NCBI GenBank assembly: GCA_949739085.1
Contig: CATIYU010000199.1
Location: 1-8,920 of the forward strand
Reading direction: 5' to 3'
Origin: an uncultured Eubacteriales bacterium
Lineage (GTDB): Bacteria > Bacillota_A > Clostridia > Oscillospirales > Oscillospiraceae
Length of the DNA stretch: 8,920 nt
The translations under genes were made by a program, and so were the position numbers. Position 1 is the stretch's first letter, and each line of letters opens with the position of its first letter. The notes beneath the pieces were generated by a model. It worked only from the letters and a program-made list of their open reading frames with translations, ran no database searches and was not told where the DNA came from. Shown here piece by piece: positions 1 to 5,527 of this stretch.

Positions 1-431
1 GGCAGGCTCTCGTCAATAATGATGACGTTGCTCTGGGGGATGCAGACGTACTCCGCGAAAGCGCCGTCCCGGTCCACGCCCACGCCCTTGGTGTCCTTAC
101 ACCACTGGATGTTGCCGGTGTGGCAGTTGCGGCAGCGTCCGCAGGTGATGTGCCCCTCGCCGCTGACCCGCTGGCCCACGTGGAGGCCGGAGACGCCCGC
201 GCCCAGCTTCGCCACCTCGCCCACATACTCGTGGCCGATGACCATGGGGGGGCGGATGTGCTCCCGGGCCCAGGGATCCCAGTTGTAGATATGTACGTCC
301 GTGCCGCAGATGGCGGTCTTGTGGATCTTGATGAGTACCTCGCCGGGGCCGGGCTCGGGAACCGGAACCTGCCGGAGCTCCAAACCGGGTCCCGCCACCG
401 GCTTGACCAGCGCGTCCATGAATTGTGCCAT
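1..431 (-). CDS. tdh: L-threonine 3-dehydrogenase, N-terminal part (cut by window edge)
   Basis: Zinc-dependent medium-chain dehydrogenase that oxidises L-threonine with NAD+ to 2-amino-3-ketobutyrate, which Kbl normally splits to glycine and acetyl-CoA in the cytoplasm. About 143 residues are present; the Rossmann NAD domain and C-terminus lie outside the window. Seen: the catalytic zinc motif AICGTDVHIYNWD (Cys42, with Thr44 and His47 of the relay), GHEYVGEV (His67, Glu68), and the structural-zinc loop GEGHITCGRCRNC followed by a later Cys (Cys97, 100, 103, 111). All sit at a constant +4 offset from the E. coli Tdh residues as I recall them. VHIYNWD and RVSGEGHITCG are typical of Tdh and separate it from sorbitol or butanediol dehydrogenases. 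The ATG at 431-429 is preceded by AAGGAGGA with good spacing; a second in-frame ATG at 419 has no such site. It is transcribed divergently from the blaI gene and has its own promoter. No kbl gene is visible. Confidence 0.93.
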   Translation of the reverse strand, partial: MAQFMDALVKPVAGPGLELRQVPVPEPGPGEVLIKIHKTAICGTDVHIYNWDPWAREHIRPPMVIGHEYVGEVAKLGAGVSGLHVGQRVSGEGHITCGRCRNCHTGNIQWCKDTKGVGVDRDGAFAEYVCIPQSNVIIIDESL

Positions 432-485
432 AATTGTCCTCCTTATGAATACAAAACACAAATATTTAGTTTGTCTGATATGGAC

Positions 486-514
486 AGTATAAAACATGGG
501 GTGGAAAAAGTCAA
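486..514 (-). promoter_or_regulatory. sigma-A-type promoter for tdh
   Basis: On the minus strand there is TTGACT (514-509), a 17-base spacer, then TATACT (491-486). Both boxes differ from consensus by one base. Predicted transcription start is near 479, giving a leader of about 48 bases that ends in an AAGGAGGA ribosome binding site before the tdh ATG. Its -35 box lies only 13 bases from the -35 box of the divergent blaI promoter, so the two promoters are back to back and could interfere with each other. Confidence 0.78.
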
Positions 515-527
515 CAAAAAGTTTGTC

Positions 528-556
528 TTGACAAGCAGATTCTATTGTGATAGAAT
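528..556 (+). promoter_or_regulatory. sigma-A-type promoter for blaI-blaR1, embedded in operator
   Basis: TTGACA (528-533, perfect -35), 17-base spacer, TAGAAT (551-556, one mismatch). Predicted start is around 563. The -10 box and the last third of the spacer form one side of an inverted repeat (539-556). A second, perfect inverted repeat (561-582) covers the predicted start. A repressor bound to either would block polymerase, as expected for a BlaI-type autoregulated operon. Confidence 0.82.
539..556. promoter_or_regulatory. probable BlaI operator 1 (over -10 box)
   Basis: Inverted repeat with 7-base arms ATTCTAT / ATAGAAT around a 4-base centre TGTG. It overlaps the -10 box of the blaI promoter. 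Together with the palindrome at 561-582 it gives four copies of the half-site (A)TTCTAT, with the two dyad centres 24 bp apart. The match between half-sites and the location directly upstream of a BlaI-family gene support an operator role; binding is inferred. The core differs from the TACA/TGTA core known for staphylococcal BlaI/MecI. Confidence 0.68.
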
Positions 557-560
557 CCAG

Positions 561-582
561 TTATTCTATTGCAATAGAATAA
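561..582. promoter_or_regulatory. probable BlaI operator 2, perfect 22-bp palindrome over the start site
   Basis: Half-site TTATTCTATTG is followed immediately by its exact reverse complement, giving 22 bp with no mismatch. It shares ATTCTATTG with operator 1, 24 bp upstream (539-547 and 563-571). It covers the predicted transcription start and early leader, a typical position for autorepression. In RNA the same bases could fold as a short AU-rich hairpin about 6 bases ahead of the ribosome binding site. That is a weaker explanation, because the sequence is shared with an untranscribed site. Confidence 0.76.
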
Positions 583-587
583 CGTGC

Positions 588-593
588 AAGGAG
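588..593 (+). promoter_or_regulatory. ribosome binding site fixing the blaI start at 602
   Basis: AAGGAG ends 8 bases before the ATG at 602. An in-frame GTG at 584 would add six residues but has only the palindrome ahead of it and no purine-rich site, so it is not chosen. Confidence 0.75.
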
Positions 594-601
594 CGAAGGT
601 A

Positions 602-961
602 ATGGAAAGCAAAATTTTTGACAGTGAGCTGAAAATTATGGAGATTCTCTGGTCCGCCGGGGAGCTGCCTGCCCGGGATATCGCCGCTCTGGCGGCGGAG
701 CAGGTGGGCTGGAGCAAAACCACCACCTATACGGTCCTGAAGAAGTGCGTGGAGAAGGGGCTGTTGGAGCGGGATGACCCGGGGTTCCGTTGCCGCCCAT
801 TGGTCACCCGTCAGGACGCCCAGCGCCGGGAGACCCGGGACCTCATTGACCGCATGTACGGCGGTTCCGCCAGCCGGTTGGTGGCCTCCCTCCTGGAGGG
901 CAGAGCCCTCTCTGGCCAGGAGATCCAGCGCCTGCGGCAGCTGGTGGAGGAGCTCCAATGA
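602..961 (+). CDS. blaI: BlaI/MecI-family transcriptional repressor
   Basis: A 119-residue protein, the usual length for BlaI/MecI/CopY-type winged-helix repressors. Residues 1-70 form the DNA-binding domain: FDSELKIMEILW (helix 1), LPARDIAAL (helix 2) and WSKTTTYTVLKKCVEKGLL (recognition helix into the wing), all very close to the family pattern. Residues 75-119 are the helical dimerisation part, with LSGQEIQRLRQLVEEL matching the conserved C-terminal stretch. Known members bind inverted repeats as dimers and are inactivated by proteolysis when the partner BlaR1 senses a signal at the membrane. Two inverted repeats sit on its own promoter. The stop codon overlaps the start of the next gene (ATGA, 958-961), so the pair is translationally coupled. 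No beta-lactamase lies nearby, so what it represses beyond itself is unknown. Confidence 0.94.
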   Translation: MESKIFDSELKIMEILWSAGELPARDIAALAAEQVGWSKTTTYTVLKKCVEKGLLERDDPGFRCRPLVTRQDAQRRETRDLIDRMYGGSASRLVASLLEGRALSGQEIQRLRQLVEELQ

Positions 962-3069
962 CCGCCCCGTCCCTGGAGGCCTTGGGCCGCGCCTCCCTCT
1001 CCGCCGCCGTGATGATTTTTGCGGTACTGGCACTGCGGCTCCGGTTCCGGCGGGAGACGCCCCAGCGGGTGTTCTGCCTGCTGTGGGATATTGTTCTTGT
1101 CCGCCTGCTGGTACTGGCGGATATCGCCTCCCCGCTGAGCTTCCAGCAGCTGCTGGCCAACTGGCGCGCCAGCGGCCCGTCCGCCGTGCAGTTCGTCCCC
1201 GTGCTGGCGGAGGGGCCCCTGGTCCTGCGGGAGGCGGTGCTGGCGGATGAGACGGAGTGCGCTTTTATAGTGGAAAAAACCGGAAACGTATGGCTCTCCG
1301 CTGGCACGCTGCTGGCGGTCCTATGGCTAGCTGGGGCTTTGGCCTGTCTGGCGTGGCTGCTGTGCGGACACCTGCGCAGCAGGCGGGTCTACGCCGCCTC
1401 TCTGCCGGTGTCCAGCCCCGCTGTGGCGGACTGGCAGCAGCGCCACCCCCTCCGCCGCCCGGTGCAGGTCCGGCGCAGCGACCGCATCGCCTCCCCGCTG
1501 ACCTACGGGGTGCTGTACCCCGTGGTGCTGCTGCCCAGCGGCATGGACCTCTCGGACGCCGGAGCCCTCCCCTACGTTCTGGCCCACGAGTACACCCACA
1601 TCCGGCGGTTCGACGCCCTCCGGAAGGGCCTCCTGGCCCTGGCCCTCTGCCTCCACTGGTTCAACCCACTGGTCTGGGCTATGCACGTCCTGGCGAACCG
1701 GGACATAGAGCTGGCCTGCGACGAGGCGGTGGTCCGCTCTGGCGCGGACCGGCGGGAATACGCCTTGGCCCTCCTCCGGCTGGAGGAGCAGCGGGGCAGG
1801 GATTTTCTCAGCGGCAGTTCCTTCAGCCGGAACGCCTTAGAAGAAAGGATTATAGCTATTATGAAAATCAAGAAATTTTCCCTTGCCGCCGTCGCGGCGG
1901 TTCTGACGGCGATGTGCATTGCCACCACTGTGTTTGCCACCAGCGCCCCCGGGCCGTCCGCACGGGAGAACGTCCACAGCGAGGCGGAGACTCTCGCGGA
2001 GGGCGTTATCAGCAAGCTGGATAAGAACGGCAATATGATCTACTCTGCGGACCAGGGCAAAACCTGGATGAGCGAGGACCGGTTCCACGCGGAGTACGGG
2101 AATGACTGGGGCGACGGCTGGCAGGTGGAGTGGTGGACCGCCGGGGAATACGCCGCTTGGCTGGAGCAGGAGAAGCGGGAACTACAGAATATAATCGGCG
2201 AGCGGGCCTACACCGGCGGCGACGGCTGGTTTGTCTGGGACCAGGAGAAGGTGGACGAGACCATTGCCCTCTACGAAAGTATTCTGGAGGAAATCCGGAA
2301 CGGTGCGCTGTACTCCAAGACCATCCGGGACCAAAACGGCAACCTGGTGGAGGACGCCGCCCTGGGCAGCGGCGGTATGGTCATTGCCAGCACCTTCGAC
2401 AGCGCGGAAGACAGGGAGCTGGCGGGGGACGCCTTCCTCCTGGACAACGCCTCCGCCATTCTCAGGGAGTGCGCAGTCTTCGGCCTCAGCGGCACGGCGG
2501 AGGACGGCCTCTTCTATAACGGCCAGCGGGTCCGGTACTTTGTGGACGGCGCGTCTGTAGGCGAGGAGGGCTACGGCATCCGCTACAGCTATGCGGATGC
2601 GTCCGGTACAGTAGACGTCCACACCCTCCGGGCCGTCATTTACAACCCCGACGGCTCCTACAACCCCATGGGGAACCTAGTTGGCCTGGCCGCCACAGGG
2701 GACGCCAGCTTTGACCCGGACCTGGCCAACTGTGCCCGGACCTCCGCCGAGGTCCAGGAGGCCGCAGCTGGTACGGAGATAGATATTCCTCCCTATATGG
2801 AGGACCTTTTGGAGGAGGCGGGCGGCAGGACCCTTCAGGAGATTTTTTCCCAGTACGCCCCCCTCGGCCTTACCTGTACCTCCGGAAAAAATAGCTTTGT
2901 GAACCTCTTCTATCAAGGCCAGCCAGTCCGCTGCTTCGCGGACTTGAAGCCCGACGGCTCCGCTTTCACCTACGAAAACCCCTATGCGGCGGAGGGCGGT
3001 TCGCTCCGCACGGTCTACAACGAGGACGGCATTATCATTGGCCTAACGGATGAAATGCTGAACGCATAG
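958..3069 (+). CDS. blaR1: M56-family (BlaR1/MecR1-type) membrane metalloprotease with a non-penicillin sensor domain
   Basis: A 703-residue sensor-transducer. Seen: hydrophobic segments near residues 8-28, 37-60 and 112-137, then the cytoplasmic zinc-protease core with HEYTH (His210, Glu211, His214) and DIELACDE (Glu251, probable third ligand). The hydrophobic LALALCLHWFNPLVWAMHVL follows the HExxH, as in BlaR1. A last membrane helix spans residues 307-327, after which about 375 residues should lie outside the cell. In classical BlaR1/MecR1 this outer part is a class-D beta-lactamase-like penicillin-binding domain. Here I find no SxxK, SxN or KTG set. Instead there is an acidic, aromatic-rich region (about 350-470, with VEWWTAGEYAAWLEQEK and a block near VDETIALYESILEEI) and two related modules, about 505-578 and 633-700. 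Family knowledge implies ligand-triggered cleavage of BlaI; the ligand cannot be read from the sequence. It follows blaI with a 4-base overlap. The symbol is used at family level only. Confidence 0.9.
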   Translation: MTAPSLEALGRASLSAAVMIFAVLALRLRFRRETPQRVFCLLWDIVLVRLLVLADIASPLSFQQLLANWRASGPSAVQFVPVLAEGPLVLREAVLADETECAFIVEKTGNVWLSAGTLLAVLWLAGALACLAWLLCGHLRSRRVYAASLPVSSPAVADWQQRHPLRRPVQVRRSDRIASPLTYGVLYPVVLLPSGMDLSDAGALPYVLAHEYTHIRRFDALRKGLLALALCLHWFNPLVWAMHVLANRDIELACDEAVVRSGADRREYALALLRLEEQRGRDFLSGSSFSRNALEERIIAIMKIKKFSLAAVAAVLTAMCIATTVFATSAPGPSARENVHSEAETLAEGVISKLDKNGNMIYSADQGKTWMSEDRFHAEYGNDWGDGWQVEWWTAGEYAAWLEQEKRELQNIIGERAYTGGDGWFVWDQEKVDETIALYESILEEIRNGALYSKTIRDQNGNLVEDAALGSGGMVIASTFDSAEDRELAGDAFLLDNASAILRECAVFGLSGTAEDGLFYNGQRVRYFVDGASVGEEGYGIRYSYADASGTVDVHTLRAVIYNPDGSYNPMGNLVGLAATGDASFDPDLANCARTSAEVQEAAAGTEIDIPPYMEDLLEEAGGRTLQEIFSQYAPLGLTCTSGKNSFVNLFYQGQPVRCFADLKPDGSAFTYENPYAAEGGSLRTVYNEDGIIIGLTDEMLNA

Positions 3070-3075
3070 CCCTGC

Positions 3076-3104
3076 TTGCCTTTTTGGCCGTCCTGTGGTA
3101 AAAT
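3076..3104 (+). promoter_or_regulatory. candidate promoter for the 3141-3656 gene
   Basis: TTGCCT (3076-3081), 17-base spacer, TAAAAT (3099-3104), preceded by TG at 3096-3097, which gives an extended -10 (TGGTAAAAT). The predicted start near 3111 leaves a leader of about 30 bases. It lies 7 bases after the blaR1 stop codon, so the downstream gene could be expressed on its own as well as by read-through from blaI-blaR1. Confidence 0.55.
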
Positions 3105-3140
3105 ACCCCCCAAGCGGAACCGCCGCGCAAGGAGGCCCCC

Positions 3141-3656
3141 ATGGAAGAGAGAAAACGCCATTTCCCCACGTTTGTGCTCTGGCTGCTGGTGTTTGCGGTG
3201 TCCATGCTGTTTTTGCTGGTGCGCTGTTCCAGCGAGGTCTTCATCAAGGGGCCCCCCGCCCTGTCCGCGGCGGCGGAGGGCGTGCCGGTCAACTGGGTGA
3301 TGGCCCCAAACGTCTGGAACGGCCAGGTTCGGGAGCCGGAGGACCTGTTCCTCCGCTACGGCCGGGAGATCGGGATACCCGCCCAGACGGCGGCGGGGGA
3401 GGCCATTACCATCAAGCTTGATGGCGACGTCCCCGATCGGGCGGTGCTGGTGGAGTACGCCCTCAGTCCTGACGGGCAGTCGGCCTTTGGCGGACAGCAG
3501 CTCTTGAGCGAGTACCCCTTCTATTTCGACCGGAGGACCGGGACCATTACCCTGCCGGAGCCGGGGGAGCACCCGGTGCGGGGGTATATGCTGCGCTGCT
3601 ACTGGGGGGAAAATAATTGCGACTACGGCATGGTGGTGCAGATCCTGCTGGAGTGA
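3141..3656 (+). CDS. small membrane-anchored protein of unknown function
   Basis: A 171-residue protein that I do not recognise. Residues 1-9 are charged (EERKRH), residues 10-27 form one strongly hydrophobic helix, and the remaining 140 or so residues, without further hydrophobic stretches, should lie outside the membrane. The segment ending LLVRC (Cys29) resembles a lipobox, but Arg just before Cys is not tolerated, so a lipoprotein is unlikely. The outer part alternates hydrophobic and polar residues (AITIKLDGDVPDRAVLVEYAL, GTITLPEPGEHPV), suggesting a beta-sandwich. Cys153 and Cys160 (CYWGENNC) could form a disulfide. AAGGAGG at 3129-3135 supports the ATG at 3141. It sits 71 bases after blaR1 on the same strand and converges on larE. 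A role with the sensor system is possible from position only. Confidence 0.82.
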   Translation: MEERKRHFPTFVLWLLVFAVSMLFLLVRCSSEVFIKGPPALSAAAEGVPVNWVMAPNVWNGQVREPEDLFLRYGREIGIPAQTAAGEAITIKLDGDVPDRAVLVEYALSPDGQSAFGGQQLLSEYPFYFDRRTGTITLPEPGEHPVRGYMLRCYWGENNCDYGMVVQILLE

Positions 3657-3665
3657 CGGCCAAAC

Positions 3666-3706
3666 AGAAAAAACGGCCCTGGCAGAGAAACCTCTGTCAG
3701 GGCCGT
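3666..3706 (-). terminator. intrinsic terminator of the deacetylase-larE operon
   Basis: A 15-bp stem (3673-3687 with 3692-3706, one G-T wobble pair in the DNA reading) closes a 4-base loop (3688-3691). On the minus strand the stem is followed by six T residues (3673-3668) and then CTGTTTG, a clear U-tract. It starts 3 bases after the larE stop codon. On the plus strand the stem is followed by CTGCTATAG with no T-run, so it should stop the plus-strand gene ending at 3656 only weakly, if at all. Confidence 0.88.
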
Positions 3707-3709
3707 CTG

Positions 3710-4468
3710 CTATAGTTCCCGGCTCTGCCGGGGGACGGGGTCCAGGGAGACGCGGGCAAAATCCCCGGCCAGCTGCCGGTTGATCTCCGGCAGGAGCCGC
3801 TTGGCCAGGTCCGTCTGTTCCGCCCGGACCTGGAGCAGGGCGTCTTCGCCCCGGAGCCGGAGGCGGAAATCGGAAAAGCCCATAGCCATCAGCGCCGCCT
3901 CTCCACGGGCCGCCCGGGCCAAGGCCCCGGCGGTGATGGGCGTGCCTGTAGGAACGCGGGTGGCAAGGCAGGCGTAGGAGGGCTTGTCCCACACAGGGAG
4001 TCCCGCCTCCCGGGCCAGCCGCCGGATCTCCGCCTTGGCAATGCCGCATTCCCGCAGGGGGGAGCGGACCCCCAGCTCCTCCAGGGCCCGCATACCGGGG
4101 CGGTCAGAGGCGTCGTCGGAGGCGTTGCTGCCGTCCAGGACCAGCGGGAAGCCGTCCCGGGCCGCCGCGTCCAGCAGGAGGGTGAAGAGGGCTTTTTTGC
4201 AGTGGTAGCAGCGGTCCGCCGGGTTGGCCGCCGCCTCTGGCACGGCGAGGACGTCGAACTCCAGCACAGTCAGCTTCGCACCCAGGCGGCGGGCGGTGTC
4301 CCTGGCGTCCGCCAGCTCAAAGTCCGGCTGAAAGGGGGTGCGAACGAAATAGGCGGCGGTGTTCCGGCAGAGCCGGACCGCCTCGTGGAGCAGCCACGCG
4401 GAGTCCACGCCTCCGGAGAAGGCCACGGCGGCAGCGGGGTTTTCCTGGAAAAATTCTGCAATGGTCAT
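3710..4468 (-). CDS. larE: LarE, ATP-dependent sulfur transferase for the nickel-pincer nucleotide cofactor
   Basis: LarE adenylates the pyridinium dicarboxylate nucleotide precursor made by LarB and inserts sulfur, giving the ligand to which LarC adds nickel for lactate racemase (LarA) and related enzymes. Length is 252 residues, near the family norm. Seen: the PP-loop SGGVDS (residues 18-23), NPADRCYHCKKALF (82-95), LDGSNASDD (111-119), SPLRECGIAK (136-145) and KPSYACLATRVPTG (162-175). Cys167 corresponds to the cysteine (Cys176 in Lactiplantibacillus plantarum) that gives up its sulfur. Cys87 and Cys90 form a CxxC as in the LarE group where three cysteines hold a [4Fe-4S] cluster, so this enzyme may be catalytic rather than sacrificial. 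The ATG at 4468 has an AAGGA site 6 bases upstream. It is the second gene of an operon, 15 bases after the deacetylase. No larA, larB or larC is visible here. Confidence 0.92.
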   Translation of the reverse strand: MTIAEFFQENPAAAVAFSGGVDSAWLLHEAVRLCRNTAAYFVRTPFQPDFELADARDTARRLGAKLTVLEFDVLAVPEAAANPADRCYHCKKALFTLLLDAAARDGFPLVLDGSNASDDASDRPGMRALEELGVRSPLRECGIAKAEIRRLAREAGLPVWDKPSYACLATRVPTGTPITAGALARAARGEAALMAMGFSDFRLRLRGEDALLQVRAEQTDLAKRLLPEINRQLAGDFARVSLDPVPRQSREL

Positions 4469-4483
4469 AGGGGTTCCTTTTCT

Positions 4484-5356
4484 TCAGCGGGCGACAAGGT
4501 CCAGCCGGTCTGCCAAAGCCCTGCCGCTGGTGTTGTTGGTCACGTTGAACCGCCCCATTTTCCGGAGCGTATTCCAGTCCCCAGTATATAGGGTGTTGCA
4601 GTATTCGTCAATTGTGAAGGTCATCAAAATTCCCTCGGTTTGCAGCACCTGGTCCGCCCGCTCGCTCCAGTAGCCGAAAGGATAGGCCAGGGCCACTAGG
4701 TCCGTAGAGACCTGGCCCTCCCGCCGCTCCCGGGTGAGGCGCAGATCCTCCCGCAGGGCGAGGACATAGGCTTCATCCGCCTCCCCCTCCATCTGGAGCA
4801 CGCCCTCCCGGCCGCTGAAGCCGTAGCTGGCCAGCTGGTGCATGTCGTAGGTGTGGGACTGGATCTCAATCACGCCCTTTTCCACCCAGGGCGCGGCCTC
4901 CTCATAGGCGAACCGGGGCTGCCAGAAGGGCTGGCCGTCGTGGGCGTATACCTCCTCCCCCTCGTTGATGCCGATGACGAACACGGTGGCGCACATGCCC
5001 ATCTCCTCCAGAATGGGAGCGGCGATCTCCAGATTGCTGGTGTAGCCGTCATCCATGGTGATGAGCACTGGCTTGTCCGGCAGGGGAGCGCCGTTCTCCA
5101 CGAAATCAATGACCTGAGCCAGGTGTACCGCCTGGTACCCCGCCTCCCGCAGGGCGGCGAGCTGTTCCCGGAACCGCTCCCGGGACACGATGGTGCTATC
5201 CAGGTCCACTTTGTTCTCCTCCACAAAGTGGTGGTACATCAAAACCGGCAGGCGGCAGCGCACGCCGGTAAAGGTTCCGTAGCAGATATCCAGCCACAGG
5301 CACGCCACAGCCAGGGACAGGGCGATGAGCGCGGCGGGCTTCCATATTTTTTTCAA
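4484..5356 (-). CDS. membrane-anchored polysaccharide deacetylase (NodB/CE4 fold, PgaB/IcaB-like)
   Basis: A 290-residue enzyme expected to remove acetyl groups from a cell-surface or cell-wall N-acetylglucosamine polymer outside the membrane. Residues 7-22 form a signal anchor after a KKIWK start, with no clear cleavage site. Seen: PVLMYHHF (37-44), TMDDGY (100-105; Asp102/Asp103, catalytic base and metal ligand), ATVFVIG (123-129), SHTYDMH (167-173) and LAYPFGYW (223-230). The two metal histidines (168 and 173) are five residues apart, as in PgaB/IcaB, rather than four as in ordinary HSxxH CE4 enzymes. The YHHF opening also points to the PgaB side. The exact substrate is not determined by the sequence; peptidoglycan or an exopolysaccharide are both possible. 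The start is TTG at 5356 (see the ribosome binding site). It is the first gene of an operon with larE, and no pga/ica partner genes are present. Confidence 0.9.
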   Translation of the reverse strand: MKKIWKPAALIALSLAVACLWLDICYGTFTGVRCRLPVLMYHHFVEENKVDLDSTIVSRERFREQLAALREAGYQAVHLAQVIDFVENGAPLPDKPVLITMDDGYTSNLEIAAPILEEMGMCATVFVIGINEGEEVYAHDGQPFWQPRFAYEEAAPWVEKGVIEIQSHTYDMHQLASYGFSGREGVLQMEGEADEAYVLALREDLRLTRERREGQVSTDLVALAYPFGYWSERADQVLQTEGILMTFTIDEYCNTLYTGDWNTLRKMGRFNVTNNTSGRALADRLDLVAR

Positions 5357-5365
5357 GACGCAAGA

Positions 5366-5370
5366 CCTCC
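5366..5370 (-). promoter_or_regulatory. ribosome binding site supporting a TTG start
   Basis: On the minus strand GGAGG (5370-5366) lies 9 bases ahead of TTG at 5356-5354. No in-frame ATG gives the signal anchor, and the lysine-rich start encoded right after TTG is what a signal anchor needs, so the TTG start is preferred. Confidence 0.75.
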
Positions 5371-5386
5371 GTAAAGTGGTTTGGCC

Positions 5387-5407
5387 GGGCCGCCGCTAAC
5401 GGGGCCC
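5387..5407 (-). other. GC-rich hairpin in the leader of the deacetylase-larE transcript
   Basis: Arms 5387-5391 (GGGCC) and 5403-5407 (GGCCC) pair, followed by a one-base bulge and an inner 3-bp stem (5393-5395 with 5400-5402) around the loop CTAA. It sits in the roughly 85-base leader between the promoter at 5448-5476 and the ribosome binding site. There is no U-tract after it, so it is not a terminator. A role in mRNA stability or translation is possible but not shown. Confidence 0.35.
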
Positions 5408-5447
5408 TCAGCTTTCAGGGTGCCCATATTCCGGCAATTTCATGAGC

Positions 5448-5476
5448 AGTATATCACGCAGTTCTACAAATGTCAA
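5448..5476 (-). promoter_or_regulatory. strong sigma-A-type promoter for the deacetylase-larE operon
   Basis: On the minus strand TTGACA (5476-5471, perfect), a 17-base spacer, then TATACT (5453-5448, one mismatch). The predicted start near 5441 gives a leader of about 85 bases. This is one of the best matches to consensus in the window, and no dyad is seen over it, so expression may be constitutive. Confidence 0.84.
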
Positions 5477-5527
5477 CCTAGAATTTGCTTCAACTGCAAA
5501 GGGCCCGTCCCGGCGGGAATTTCCTGC

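Noticed and set aside
584..601. GTG at 584 as the start of blaI, adding six residues.
   Set aside because: No ribosome binding site precedes it, and it abuts the perfect palindrome. ATG at 602 has AAGGAG at ideal spacing and gives the standard family N-terminus.
97..602. Open frames on both strands over the tdh gene and its promoter region (97-459 minus, 120-602 plus).
   Set aside because: They are out of frame with a well-conserved Tdh reading, and the plus one runs through both promoters and operators. They are shadows of the GC-rich tdh gene.
2086..2120. A YGN triplet in the BlaR1-type sensor domain, reminiscent of a class-D beta-lactamase motif.
   Set aside because: It stands alone: no SxxK or KTG in the right order or spacing, and it lies within an acidic, tryptophan-rich context. 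Chance is the better explanation.
3210..3230. Lipobox-like LLVRC at the end of the hydrophobic segment of the small anchored protein.
   Set aside because: Arginine directly before the cysteine is incompatible with signal peptidase II recognition, so I call a simple membrane anchor.
3673..3706. The stem-loop as a terminator for the plus-strand gene ending at 3656.
   Set aside because: The bases after the stem on the plus strand are CTGCTATAG with no T-run, while the minus strand has six T residues in the right place. It is assigned to larE; some bidirectional effect is possible.
3015..4049. A 344-codon minus-strand frame across the 3' end of blaR1, the 3141-3656 gene and part of larE.
   Set aside because: It crosses the intrinsic terminator, is out of frame with larE, and its product is proline/glycine/arginine-rich low-complexity text, typical of an antisense shadow.
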